DNA from: Chitinophagaceae bacterium
GTDB lineage: Bacteria; Bacteroidota; Bacteroidia; Chitinophagales; Chitinophagaceae
Direction of reading: 5' to 3'
Assembly (NCBI GenBank): GCA_016703625.1
Contig: JADJBP010000011.1
Span: 101,177 to 165,176 of the forward strand
Length of the DNA stretch: 64,000 bases
Numbering within the stretch: the stretch's first letter is position 1; every line of letters starts with the position of its first letter. Positions 1-8,370 of this stretch are shown one piece after another. The notes below the pieces were generated by a model. That model worked only from the letters and a program-made list of their open reading frames with translations, did no database searches and was not told the origin of the DNA. Position numbers and translations under genes: made by a program.

Positions 1-1431
1 GCCCCCAAAGGAAATAACGGATCATTCATCCAGGCTTTAGATGTACGCGAAGGAAAAGAAATACACCCGGCTACCCAGCTTTCCCTCAACCGTACCAAAC
101 TTAACCTGAACAGCGATTATTTTCCTTTCGCTTTCAGCCCCAATGCCAGGCTGGAATCATCGGCATCCATGGCCCTGCCTGAAGCGGAGTCGGCCTGGTT
201 CTGGGACCTGAAAGAAACCCTGGAAACCAATAAAAACAACCCGCATTTTGACCTGGAAGATGCCATTATAAAAAAAGTGAACATGGTAGCTGCCAAAGGT
301 GCCGCTGCATTGCTGGTTTATAACAGTTCCGGTATCAAAGACAGTTTGAAATTTGACCCGAAATCCAAAACAGAAAAAACAAGGATACCGGTGCTGTATA
401 TCAGCCCGGATATTAAAAATAAGTATTTACAGGATGAGCTCAGTTATGTTGATCTTAAACTGGAAGTATCTATCGGTGATAAAAAAAGGACCGGGCACAA
501 TGTTATCGGGTATATTGATAACGGGGTACCCAATACCGTTATCGTGGGCGCCCATTATGATCATTTGGGTTATGGCGAAGACCATAATTCGCTGTTTACC
601 GGCGCTACTCCCCAAATACACAATGGCGCAGATGACAATGCCAGCGGTACCGCAGCTTTGATAGAACTGGCCAGGCAGCTGAAAAGATCGAAACTCAAAA
701 ACAACAACTACCTGTTCATTGCTTTTTCGGGAGAAGAACTGGGATTGTACGGCAGTAAATATTATACCGAGAACCCAACGATCGATTTTACGAAAGCCAA
801 TTACATGATCAATATGGATATGATCGGCAGGCTGAATGACAGCACCCATGGATTAACCATTGGTGGTTACGGCACATCACCGGTATGGGGACAGGAGCTT
901 TCGGCAGACAACAAACTTTTAAAAATTAAATTCGACAGCAGCGGCACCGGCCCCAGCGACCATACTTCATTTTACCGGAAAGAGATCCCCGTACTTTTTT
1001 TCTTTACCGGTGCACACAGCGATTATCATAAACCAAGCGATGATGCGGATAAGATCAATTACAACGGGCAGTTGCTGCTGTTGAAATACATTTACGGGGT
1101 AATTGAAAAAACAAATGACAATGGCAAACTGGCCTTTACCAAAACCAGGGAACCACAGGCCATGGGCAGAAGAAGTTTCAGTGTGAGCATGGGCATCATG
1201 CCGGATTATACATATAGCGGTACCGGCGTAAGGGCCGATGGCATCAGTGAAGGAAAGCCGGCAGAAAAAGCAGGCTTAAAAACCGGCGATGTGATACTGC
1301 AGATCGGCGAATATAAAATAGCTGACGTGCAGGCGTATATGCAAACTTTGGGTAAATTTAAAAAGGGAGATGCAACAAAAGTTACGGTAAAAAGGGGTGC
1401 GGGTGAACTGGTATTTGATATTGTGTTCTGA
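1..1431 (+). CDS. M28 family zinc aminopeptidase with C-terminal PDZ domain (5' end outside window)
   Basis: The frame is open from the first base, so the start, signal peptide and any N-terminal part lie upstream of the window. The visible part is an M28 metallopeptidase, a secreted co-catalytic two-zinc exopeptidase. Recognisable zinc-ligand segments in order are GAHYDHLG (His), HNGADDNASG (Asp), FSGEELGLYG (catalytic Glu plus ligand Glu), NMDMIGRL (Asp) and SDYHKPSDD (His). The region before the catalytic domain (AAKGAAALLVYNSS) looks like part of a PA domain. The last 80 or so residues (YSGTGVRADGI...AEKAGLKTGDVILQIGEYKI) form a PDZ domain, a common M28 architecture in Bacteroidota. All ligands are present, so the enzyme is predicted active. 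Substrate specificity cannot be read from sequence. Confidence 0.93.
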   Translation, partial: APKGNNGSFIQALDVREGKEIHPATQLSLNRTKLNLNSDYFPFAFSPNARLESSASMALPEAESAWFWDLKETLETNKNNPHFDLEDAIIKKVNMVAAKGAAALLVYNSSGIKDSLKFDPKSKTEKTRIPVLYISPDIKNKYLQDELSYVDLKLEVSIGDKKRTGHNVIGYIDNGVPNTVIVGAHYDHLGYGEDHNSLFTGATPQIHNGADDNASGTAALIELARQLKRSKLKNNNYLFIAFSGEELGLYGSKYYTENPTIDFTKANYMINMDMIGRLNDSTHGLTIGGYGTSPVWGQELSADNKLLKIKFDSSGTGPSDHTSFYRKEIPVLFFFTGAHSDYHKPSDDADKINYNGQLLLLKYIYGVIEKTNDNGKLAFTKTREPQAMGRRSFSVSMGIMPDYTYSGTGVRADGISEGKPAEKAGLKTGDVILQIGEYKIADVQAYMQTLGKFKKGDATKVTVKRGAGELVFDIVF

Positions 1432-1449
1432 TCTCCTGGTTTTTTATAC

Positions 1450-1896
1450 ATGGCAACAAGTCAAAAATTAAAAATTGATAACGAGGCATTGGCCGAAGAG
1501 TTTTTTGAAGACTCTTTATTGCTGGGCATTGTTGCGCCCATCAAGGATTACCAGCTTAGCTGGCAGTTAAACCGTTTGCTGGGACTGGATTTCAGGGTAA
1601 ATAATGATATTGAGATACAGCTTAGCAAAAAGCAGCGTAAATATTTTTTCAGTATTTATGAATATGCAGTTCCTTCCGTTTCTTTAACGCATTATTTATA
1701 CAATAACCAGCACGATGGTGAATATTTATTGCCCGAATTCAAACACCTCGATTTTTTATGGCTGATCAAAGGTGACCCGATCCCTGCTGAAGACCTGAAA
1801 CTATTGATACAATCCATCAGGTCATTGCCGGGGGTACAGCTTGTTACAGAAATGACGAATGAGAAAATAAAGCATAAGCAGCATCTTATTTTCTAA
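1450..1896 (+). CDS. IPExxxVDY family protein
   Basis: This is a small soluble protein of 148 residues, without signal peptide or membrane segment. Near residues 95-107 it carries LPEFKHLDFLWL, the local version of the I-P-E-x-x-x-V-D-Y signature that names this Bacteroidota family. The N-terminal part has acidic helices (EALAEEFFEDS) followed by SWQLNRLLGLDF, also typical of the family. It starts 18 bp after the M28 peptidase stop, so it may be co-transcribed. The biochemical role of the family is unknown to me. Confidence 0.85.
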   Translation: MATSQKLKIDNEALAEEFFEDSLLLGIVAPIKDYQLSWQLNRLLGLDFRVNNDIEIQLSKKQRKYFFSIYEYAVPSVSLTHYLYNNQHDGEYLLPEFKHLDFLWLIKGDPIPAEDLKLLIQSIRSLPGVQLVTEMTNEKIKHKQHLIF

Positions 1897-2020
1897 CGTC
1901 ATTGCGAAGTCGTTTTTGCTGAAAGCATAAAAACGGCTGAAGCAATCTCAACCTACGGAGCATTTATTTATACTGTATATTACTTATGACAAGATTGCTT
2001 CACTGCGCCTGCAAAGACGT
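1896..2020. repeat. Dispersed intergenic repeat with inverted ends (CGTCATTGCGAAG type)
   Basis: The segment begins CGTCATTGCGAAG and ends TGCAAAGACG, with GAAGCAATCT and AGATTGCTTC facing each other inside. It can fold into a long imperfect hairpin. Elements with this CGTCATTGCGA / AAGCAATCT core are familiar as dispersed intergenic repeats in many bacterial genomes. Here it fills the whole space between the IPExxxVDY gene and the dehydratase gene. It contains no plausible gene. Confidence 0.6.
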
Positions 2021-2049
2021 TCAATTTTATAAATTCTAAACTTATAATT

Positions 2050-2283
2050 ATGTGGCCCGAAATTGACAATAAACTATACCAGGAATTTATTTTTCCTGAT
2101 TTTTCAAAAGCATTTTCATTTATGACACGGGTTGCTATGGCTGCAGAAAAGATGGACCATCATCCTACCTGGAAAAATACATACAACAGGGTGGAGATCT
2201 GGTTGTGTACGCATGATGCCGGGGATACTATAACTGAAAAAGACCGCAAACTGGCGGCCATCATTGATAAGCTTACCGGTTGA
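2050..2283 (+). CDS. 4a-hydroxytetrahydrobiopterin dehydratase (pterin carbinolamine dehydratase)
   Basis: This 77-residue protein would dehydrate 4a-hydroxytetrahydrobiopterin during pterin recycling, or act in related pterin chemistry. The family signature is clear: MDHHPTW...YNRVEIWLCTHD, holding the conserved His-His-Pro, the second substrate-contacting His and the Asp of the T-H-D motif. The usual THDAGGLT is THDAGDTIT here. It is short for the family because it lacks the N-terminal extension found in proteobacterial PhhB, but such compact forms are usual in Bacteroidota. No phenylalanine hydroxylase is visible nearby, so the physiological partner is unknown. Its 3' end overlaps the convergent membrane-protein gene by 11 bp. 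Confidence 0.88.
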   Translation: MWPEIDNKLYQEFIFPDFSKAFSFMTRVAMAAEKMDHHPTWKNTYNRVEIWLCTHDAGDTITEKDRKLAAIIDKLTG

Positions 2284-2544
2284 GATCTTTCTTCCTGAAA
2301 TAAGCAAACAGCCCAAAAACAGATACCAGCATCCAGGCTGCTTCCAGTATCACAAACGGGATATAATCAATAAGCCAGGAAGCAAGGCAGGCGAGCCCGG
2401 CGCCAATGATGTTCATAATAATATAAGGCAGGCTGTTGGAAGAAATTTTTTAAGCAGGTTCAGTAAAAAGGCCAGCAATAAGATGGTAACGCCGGCAAAC
2501 CCGATCCAGTCATTTATATTCAATGGTATGATACCATACAGCAC
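2273..2544 (-). CDS. CBU_0592-like small membrane protein, single-base frameshift
   Basis: Reading the minus strand gives INDWIGFAGVTILLLAFLLN in one frame and, after one base is restored, SSNSLPYIIMNIIGAGLACL then a further hydrophobic helix and a stop. Joined, this is a protein of about 90 residues with three membrane segments that resembles CBU_0592-domain proteins. The break lies in the T6 run at 2446-2451, where a seventh base restores the frame. The proposed start is a GTG whose first base is the last base of the upstream TAG stop (TAGTG), suggesting translational coupling with the secreted-protein gene. An internal TTG is an alternative start. The function is unknown. Confidence 0.6.
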
Positions 2545-3161
2545 TATTTGGTTTTTATTTCTTTCAACGCAAGATAAAAACCATTGTTCATCCTGATGAT
2601 GACCGGCATTTTAGCTGAGTTATTGAAGCTGAAAAAAGTCTCATCATCATTTTTTGGGGTACCGGCATCATTCAGTACAATTGCCATTTGCTCTTCAACA
2701 GTTTCTTTTTCTCCATTTACCAGGATCTTTACTTCTTTCGCATCCGCTTCCGTCATGCCCATTTTTTTGGGCGTTTCGCCGGTATTCATCCTCAACAACA
2801 CTGATCTGCTGCCTTTGGTAAGACCGGTAAAAGTATTTTTGCTCAGCCAAACACTGATCATGTCATCGCTCAATGTTTTAGCCCCGGGTGCAAAATAATT
2901 GTACATGGTGTTAGCCGACAACATTGCCTGGGGAGTATGGGTTATGGTACCACTGCTGTTTGCTGCATTGGTCATCTGCCAGTCAAATACCAGGGCCGGG
3001 GCAAGCGCTTTAATGGTTACTATAAAATCATATTTTTCCCCGTTTGCCACTACGGCGTAAATCAGCCTGGTGCCGGTCTTAACAAGGCTTTGCAGATTAA
3101 CCTGCGCAAATGAAATGGCAGATGCAGTCAGCAACATACTAAGCAGGAATAGTTTTTTCAT
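2544..3161 (-). CDS. Secreted protein of unknown function
   Basis: The protein has 205 residues. It opens with a typical Sec signal peptide (MKKLFLLSMLLTASAISFA, cleavage before Q-V), so it is exported to the periplasm or beyond. The mature part is mostly beta-type sequence without cysteines. It contains GTRLIYAVVANGEKYDF near the N-terminus and a late acidic stretch (NDAGTPKNDDETFFSF). I do not recognise a domain. The gene is followed without spacing by the small membrane protein, and the two may be an operon. A neighbouring selD on the same strand begins 1.1 kb upstream and is probably unrelated. Confidence 0.75.
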   Translation of the reverse strand: MKKLFLLSMLLTASAISFAQVNLQSLVKTGTRLIYAVVANGEKYDFIVTIKALAPALVFDWQMTNAANSSGTITHTPQAMLSANTMYNYFAPGAKTLSDDMISVWLSKNTFTGLTKGSRSVLLRMNTGETPKKMGMTEADAKEVKILVNGEKETVEEQMAIVLNDAGTPKNDDETFFSFNNSAKMPVIIRMNNGFYLALKEIKTK

Positions 3162-3212
3162 ACTTCGTTTTTATAATACAAGTTTACATTTTATTTTTAA
3201 AAGTCCCGTGAT

Positions 3213-4295
3213 CTATTGTTTTACAAAAATGGTTTTACCGGTGTGCGGGATCATTTTCCCTATAGGTTCGGCAAATTGCTGCAAACCATTTTCCTTCAAC
3301 AGATCTTTCACTGCTGTAACCGCATCCGCATCCACTGCAATTAATAAGCCGCCATTTGTTTGAGGATCGGGCAACAGGTTAAACGCTTCCATCACATTCA
3401 CCCCCTTTTCAAAACCTGTTTTTGTACTGTAGCTGTTCCAGTTCCGGTACGTGGCATCCGGTACGATGCGCTGGCTTAAATACCCGGCAACACCTTCGGC
3501 TATAGGTAACTGTGAATAATATATTTCAGCTGCACAATCACTGCCTTCAGCCATTTCAATGAGGTGGCCCAATAAACCAAACCCGGTAACATCGGTCATG
3601 GCAGTAACACCATTGATCTTTCCCAGCGCTTCGCCGATGGTATTCAGTTGAGCCATCTGGTTAATCATTACTGCAACATGTTCTTCCTGTATCAATCCTC
3701 TTTTTTGGGCGGTTGACAAAACCCCTACGCCCAAAGGTTTGGTTAAAAAAAGAAGATCACCTGCTTTGGCAGTATTATTTTTCTTCAGGTTTTTTAGATC
3801 AACCAGGCCGCTTACGGCCAAACCAAAAATGGGTTCGGAAGAATCAATGCTGTGCCCGCCTGCCAGCGGTATGCCGGCTTCTGCACAGATCCTGCGGCTG
3901 CCTTCCAAAACCTGTTGCGCCAGTTCAGCAGGCAGTTTTTCAACCGGCCAGCCTAAAACAGCAATGGCCATCAACGGCTTGCCGCCCATGGCATAAATAT
4001 CGCTGATGGCATTGGCGCTGGCTATGCGGCCAAAATCAAAAGCATCATCCACAATGGGCATAAAAAAATCGGTGGTGGAGATCAATGCCGTGCCATTACC
4101 CAGGTCATAAACAGCCGCATCATCTTTGCTGCTGTTGCCAACCAGTAGTCCTGCCTGTCCGGCAGGCAGGTTACTGTTTGCAGGGCCGGTACTATTTGTC
4201 TTTAAAATTTCATCCAGCACATTGGGTGCGATCTTGCATCCACAACCTGCGCCTCTTGAAAATTGTGTAAGTTTTATTCCGTTTATATTTTCCAT
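3213..4295 (-). CDS. selD: Selenide, water dikinase (selenophosphate synthetase)
   Basis: SelD makes selenophosphate from selenide and ATP, the selenium donor for tRNA selenouridine or selenocysteine. The N-terminal GAGCGCK motif carries the catalytic Cys (not Sec) and Lys. DDAAVYDLGNG, TTDFFMPIVDD, GGKPLMAIAVLGWP, LAGGHSIDSSEP and MTDVTGFGLLGHL are all present. I chose the ATG giving MENINGIKLTQFSRGAGCGC because the E. coli protein begins similarly; an ATG 27 bp upstream is possible. Directly before LLVGN there is an extra LPAGQAG heptapeptide, encoded by a palindrome that also occurs between genes in this window. With mnmH just upstream, the likely use is 2-selenouridine in tRNA. No selA or selB is visible. 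Confidence 0.95.
   Translation of the reverse strand: MENINGIKLTQFSRGAGCGCKIAPNVLDEILKTNSTGPANSNLPAGQAGLLVGNSSKDDAAVYDLGNGTALISTTDFFMPIVDDAFDFGRIASANAISDIYAMGGKPLMAIAVLGWPVEKLPAELAQQVLEGSRRICAEAGIPLAGGHSIDSSEPIFGLAVSGLVDLKNLKKNNTAKAGDLLFLTKPLGVGVLSTAQKRGLIQEEHVAVMINQMAQLNTIGEALGKINGVTAMTDVTGFGLLGHLIEMAEGSDCAAEIYYSQLPIAEGVAGYLSQRIVPDATYRNWNSYSTKTGFEKGVNVMEAFNLLPDPQTNGGLLIAVDADAVTAVKDLLKENGLQQFAEPIGKMIPHTGKTIFVKQ
4150..4170. repeat. Short GC-rich palindrome inside selD
   Basis: The 21 bases read CCTGCCTG-TCC-GGCAGGCAGG, an almost perfect palindrome. The same element occurs as CCTGCCTGCCGGCAGGCAGG at 12562-12581 and CCTGCCTACCGGCAGGCAGG at 13862-13881, both between genes. Here it is in frame and adds LPAGQAG to SelD at a position where the E. 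coli enzyme has no such residues. Confidence 0.8.
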
Positions 4296-4296
4296 A

Positions 4297-5418
4297 TTAA
4301 TCCTGCCTGCGCCTGAAAACAATAGCAGCGTTTTTTTGCAAATTACCGCTAAATCTTATTTCATGCCTTGTTTCCCCGTCATACACGATCAATAAACCGG
4401 TATTGGGCGGAAGGGTGCCCAGGTTTTCGGCATACATAACCAGTACAATACTATCGCCTGAATTTACGGTACTTACTTTTTTTCGAACAACATTTGTACT
4501 CAACCCTACCCTTGGCATAATTACTTCACCATTCATTAATACACTCACCGTATCTCCGTCTACTTCTCCATTATCATATAAGGTAAGTTCCAGGCTGTCG
4601 GTATTATAATATACCGATTGTATGGTTTCAATGGTCCGGTTTACAATATCTGCTGCCGCATTTACAACAGGTTTGGTTTTTGCCGGTTCGGTTTTAGTAG
4701 TTGCTGTTGCAGATTTTTTTTCTATACCTGTTTCGGGAGCCTTATTATCCTGCTGCGTTTTAACAACTGTCTTCACTTGATTTTTATTAGCTGCAGGTTG
4801 TGTAACCGGAGCTTCAGTCTTTACTGTTTCAGCCGGTTTTTTATTTTCAACTGCCCCTGTTTTTACAACCGCAATGGATTCCTTCATTTTTTCTTCCTGT
4901 ACAAATGAAAGGTTTTCTGCAAGTCCCAGTTCTTCGAGGTGCGGTACCAGTGCCGACTGTTTGAAATTAGTTTTACGCTGTACATTGATAACCCCGGTAA
5001 GCGAATGATAGACTTTGGTTCTGTTGGTGGAAAAAGGGCCGCTTAAAATCATGACCCCGTCTTTTATTTCGAGGGTCAGCACATCCAGTTGCCTTACCCC
5101 TTTAGCTGGTGGTACGGGATAATTATTGGCGATCAGTTCCACATCCTCAACAATGATCTTTCCATCCTTTCTTTTGATCTTTGCCTTTTTAACACCGTGA
5201 TATTCCTTATCATCCAAAATAAAATAAGTATGGGTGTACCCGCTGAGCTTTCCTTTATTTTCGCTGATGGCGATCTCATATTTTAAAAACTGCTTCGTGG
5301 TATCGTTGTACATAGTCCCTTTCCATAAACCTGTAATATCCGGTTCGGATTGGGCAAAAAGCTGCAGGGTACAAAATGATACCAGGCAAAACAGGATCAA
5401 ACGCTTACAATATGGCAT
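4297..5418 (-). CDS. Secreted protein of unknown function between mnmH and selD
   Basis: The protein has 373 residues. An N-terminal signal peptide ends at LQLFA-Q. Residues about 25-150 form a beta-rich module (ITGLWKGTMYN, lipocalin- or avidin-like in appearance only). Residues about 185-260 are a low-complexity linker rich in K, T, P, A and E. The C-terminal 110 residues form a second beta-rich module (SLELTLYDNGEVDGDTVSVL). The linker suggests an exported protein with two folded ends. It overlaps the mnmH 3' end by 22 bp and ends 1 bp before the selD start, so it is very likely part of that operon. I know of no role for such a protein in selenium metabolism. Confidence 0.75.
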   Translation of the reverse strand: MPYCKRLILFCLVSFCTLQLFAQSEPDITGLWKGTMYNDTTKQFLKYEIAISENKGKLSGYTHTYFILDDKEYHGVKKAKIKRKDGKIIVEDVELIANNYPVPPAKGVRQLDVLTLEIKDGVMILSGPFSTNRTKVYHSLTGVINVQRKTNFKQSALVPHLEELGLAENLSFVQEEKMKESIAVVKTGAVENKKPAETVKTEAPVTQPAANKNQVKTVVKTQQDNKAPETGIEKKSATATTKTEPAKTKPVVNAAADIVNRTIETIQSVYYNTDSLELTLYDNGEVDGDTVSVLMNGEVIMPRVGLSTNVVRKKVSTVNSGDSIVLVMYAENLGTLPPNTGLLIVYDGETRHEIRFSGNLQKNAAIVFRRRQD

Positions 5419-6575
5419 GACAATAGTTTTTGGATATTGGTTTCTGTATCAACGCCGGTACATGGTATTTTATTTAAAAGGGATGAAATATTATCCCGGT
5501 TCACCAGGCCCTTATAATACCATTTATCGTAATAACTGAGCAATATGCGGAAACATTCCCGGTGATCATTCTCCGCCAAAAACCGGAGGGCATTTTTTGT
5601 TTCCAGTCCGCCCAGGCGTTTTTGAATACGCAAAATGGCATCATGTAATGTCTCCTTTTTTAGTTTGCCATATTCTGCTGTAATATGATCCAGGCGTTTT
5701 TCAAATGGAATATCCATAAAAAAAACGGGTGACCTGCGCATGGTATTCCAAAGGGGCATCGGTATTTGAAGGTTGCCGATGCGTTGAGATTCGTCTTCAA
5801 GGTAAATGACCGATGCCGGATGCTGGATACTGGATGCTGGATGCTGGATACTCGATGCTGGATACTCGATGCCGGGTGTTTGATACTTGATGTTCTTATC
5901 CAGTATCAAGCATCCAGTATCTGCCAGGCCCTGTGCGAGGAGGTTCTCAAACATCTCCTGCCCCGGTTGTGGTATTCCTTCTATGGCACCAAAAGCCGAG
6001 CCTTTGTGTTTGGCCAGGCCTTCCAGGTCAATGATGGTTTTACCCTGCTTTTCCAACTCATGCAGCAGCAGTGACTTTCCACTGCCGGTATAGCCGCCGA
6101 TAATATTAAAATGGTACTCTTTCTCAAACTGCGCCAGTACCCAATTTCGGTAAGCCTTGTAACCGCCGGCCAGTAAATACACTTTAAAACCATACATATC
6201 CAGCAACCAGGCAACGGCAGCGCTGCGCATACCGCCACGCCAGCAGTGGACGAGGACTGAGTTCGGAGTTCGGAGTTCGGAGTTATGAGCTTTCCTTACT
6301 CCTGACTCATGACTCTGAACTAAAGACTCTGCATCTTCCACCATTGCCTTCATCTTCACCCCAAAATAATCCAAACCTATTTTAATTGCTGCTTCACGGC
6401 TTTGCTGTTTATATGTGGTACCAACCTGTTTTCTTTCTTCATCATTAAATAAGGGCAGGCTGATGGCAGATGGGATATGTGCATGTGTATATTCACCGGG
6501 ACTGCGTACATCCAGGACCGGGTATTGCTTTGCGAGTTTTAAAAATTCTTCTATGGTTATTTTCTGTACCGGCAC
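5397..6575 (-). CDS. mnmH: tRNA 2-selenouridine synthase (rhodanese plus P-loop)
   Basis: MnmH (SelU, YbbB) converts 2-thiouridine at wobble position 34 of certain tRNAs to 2-selenouridine using selenophosphate. The N-terminal rhodanese domain has LDVRSPGEYTHAHIP and the catalytic Cys in HCWRGGMRS. The second part has a P-loop (GGYTGSGKS) and the family segments GSAFGAIEG and EDESQRIGNLQIP. Two stretches look inserted: about 20 residues before VLVHCWRGG (encoded near 6252-6340) and about 35 residues (including SSIQHPASSIQHPAS) before the EDESQ segment (near 5812-5925). Both are made by simple repeats typical of intergenic DNA, yet the frame stays open. The catalytic motifs are intact. selD two genes downstream completes the pathway. 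Confidence 0.93.
   Translation of the reverse strand: MPVQKITIEEFLKLAKQYPVLDVRSPGEYTHAHIPSAISLPLFNDEERKQVGTTYKQQSREAAIKIGLDYFGVKMKAMVEDAESLVQSHESGVRKAHNSELRTPNSVLVHCWRGGMRSAAVAWLLDMYGFKVYLLAGGYKAYRNWVLAQFEKEYHFNIIGGYTGSGKSLLLHELEKQGKTIIDLEGLAKHKGSAFGAIEGIPQPGQEMFENLLAQGLADTGCLILDKNIKYQTPGIEYPASSIQHPASSIQHPASVIYLEDESQRIGNLQIPMPLWNTMRRSPVFFMDIPFEKRLDHITAEYGKLKKETLHDAILRIQKRLGGLETKNALRFLAENDHRECFRILLSYYDKWYYKGLVNRDNISSLLNKIPCTGVDTETNIQKLLSCHIVSV
5812..5925. repeat. In-frame simple repeat tract within mnmH (GATGCTGGATACT type)
   Basis: On the plus strand the tract is several degenerate copies of a 14-16 base unit, GGATGCTGGATACT. It is followed by an inverted partner (CCAGTATCAAGCATCCAGTA), so the tract can fold back on itself. 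It encodes the SIQHPAS repeats of MnmH. Confidence 0.75.
6252..6340. repeat. In-frame simple repeat tract within mnmH (GTTCGGA and GACTC type)
   Basis: The plus strand shows three tandem GAGTTCGG units, followed by degenerate CTGACTCATGACTCTGA units. It encodes the extra segment between the two halves of the MnmH rhodanese domain. Confidence 0.65.
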
Positions 6576-6620
6576 TTTGCTAAGTTAAATCAATTTAATA
6601 ATCAGGGTAAATACAAATTA

Positions 6621-6740
6621 GCTAAGAGGACAAAAGAGAAAAGGAGAAAAAAGAGTTTATACAATCTCTTTTTTCTCCTTTAAATTCTTAAATATTTTTA
6701 CTTTTCTCTTTTACCTCATTTCCTTCTTTGTCCTCTTAGC
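6621..6740. repeat. Nested inverted repeat between mnmH and rho
   Basis: The outer arms GCTAAGAGGACAAA and TTTGTCCTCTTAGC are exact 14-bp complements. The inner arms GGAGAAAAAAGAG (6643-6655) and CTCTTTTTTCTCC (6666-6678) are exact 13-bp complements with a 10-base loop. The structure fills most of the gap between the rho stop and the mnmH start. The inner hairpin could help terminate rho transcription. Confidence 0.65.
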
Positions 6741-6759
6741 CTATTTCTTCTTCTTTAAG

Positions 6760-8370
6760 TTATCCATTCATTGATGTCAAAAACTCTGCATTATCTTTCG
6801 TTCCTTTCATATTTTTCAACAAAGTGTTGATTGCTTCTTCAGGATTCATATCGGCCATATGCTTACGCAATACCCACATACGCTGGAAGGTATCTTTATC
6901 CAGCAACAGGTCATCACGCCTGGTAGAAGAAGCAACAATATCAATGGCAGGATAGATCCGCCTGTTAGAAAGTTTACGTTCCAGCTGCAGTTCCATGTTA
7001 CCGGTTCCTTTAAATTCCTCAAAGATCACCTCATCCATTTTACTGCCGGTATCAACCAGTGCAGTGGCAATGATGGTCAGTGATCCGCCGTTCTCTATTT
7101 TACGTGCCGCACCAAAGAACTGTTTGGGTTTCTGCATGGCATTTGCTTCCACACCGCCGCTTAAAACCTTACCGCTTGATGGAGCCACCGTATTGTGTGC
7201 CCTTGCCAAACGGGTGATGGAATCCAGCAATATCACCACATCGTGTCCGCATTCAACCAAACGTTTTGCTTTTTGCAAAGCCATGGTGCTTACCCGAACG
7301 TGTTTTTCTGCAGGTTCATCAAAGGTTGATGCAATTACTTCTGCCTTAACACTGCGCTCCATATCGGTAACCTCTTCCGGCCTTTCATCTACGAGTACGA
7401 TCATCAGGTAACAATCGGGGTGATTTTCGGCAATGGCATTGGCCAGTTCTTTCAGCAACATGGTCTTACCCGTTTTTGGCTGGGCAACGATCAATCCACG
7501 CTGTCCTTTACCAATGGGCGTAAAAAGATCCATGATACGGGTACTGTAATTATCAGACCTTGTGGTGAGATTTAATTTTTCGAAAGGGAAAAGTGGTGTT
7601 AAATAATCAAAAGGCACACGGTCCCTGACTTCTTCAGGCGATTTGCCATTGATGGTCTCCACTTTCAACAGGGCAAAATATTTTTCACCTTCTTTGGGAG
7701 GGCGAACACTTCCATAAACCGTATCGCCTGTTTTTAATCCAAACAATTTGATCTGGCTTGGAGAAACATAAATATCATCGGGAGATGATAAATAATTATA
7801 ATCACTGCTTCTTAAAAACCATATCCATCGGCCATCATTTCCAATACGCCTTCGCCCAGGATAACGCCGTCGAATTCAATATTAAAAGCAGGTTGCTGTC
7901 TTGTCTGGTTGTATTGTTTGGCAGGTGCCTGTACTGATTCCTCGTCATCCATATCTGTTTCCGGTTCCTGTTCCTGGCTGTCTTCTTCGGCCAGCATTTG
8001 TGCAATGGCTGCGGGGATGGTACTTTCCTGGTCGGTGATGGGCTGTACATCCTGCTCATCATCTTCTTCAATTTCCACCTGTTTTTTAACCCGCGGGGAG
8101 CTTTGCTCCGGCTTTTTTCAGCTTCCGGTTTTTTGGCTTTAACAGAAATTACAGGCGCTGCGGATTCCTCTCCTGTTGATTTAATGATCCGTTTGCGTTT
8201 TGGCTTCTCGCCGTCTTTCTTCTTATCGGTGTTCATAATAGATTGGTTTTCGAGGATCTTATTGATTAAGTCCTGTTTAACGAGTTTTTTGCATTGGAGA
8301 TGTCAAATTGTTCAGCAATGTCCTGCAACTCAGGAACGAGCAGGTCGTTCAGTTGTGTAATGTCGTACAT
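6760..8370 (-). CDS. rho: Transcription termination factor Rho, three single-base frameshifts
   Basis: Rho is the hexameric RNA-dependent ATPase that terminates transcription. The C-terminal two thirds are continuous: RNA-binding region, GLIVAQPKTGKT P-loop, LMIVLVDERPEEVTDM Walker B region, and SRRDD near the end. The N-terminus (MYDITQLNDLLVPELQDIAE, a Rho_N helical domain) and the acidic linker are in other frames. Restoring one base at each of three homopolymers (T6 8285-8290, T6 8113-8118, A5 7814-7818) gives one protein of about 537 residues. A long charged insert between Rho_N and the core is usual in Bacteroidota. All three breaks are one-base shortfalls, so a sequencing cause is likely. 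It is divergent from asnS across a 308-bp gap. Confidence 0.93.

Noticed and set aside
2264..2596. Plus-strand frame of 110 codons
   Set aside because: It is antisense to the frameshifted membrane-protein gene and the end of the secreted-protein gene. Its peptide has no protein-like pattern.
3213..4295. SelD as evidence for selenocysteine proteins
   Set aside because: No selA, selB or selC is visible and the SelD active site uses Cys. The mnmH gene explains its presence.
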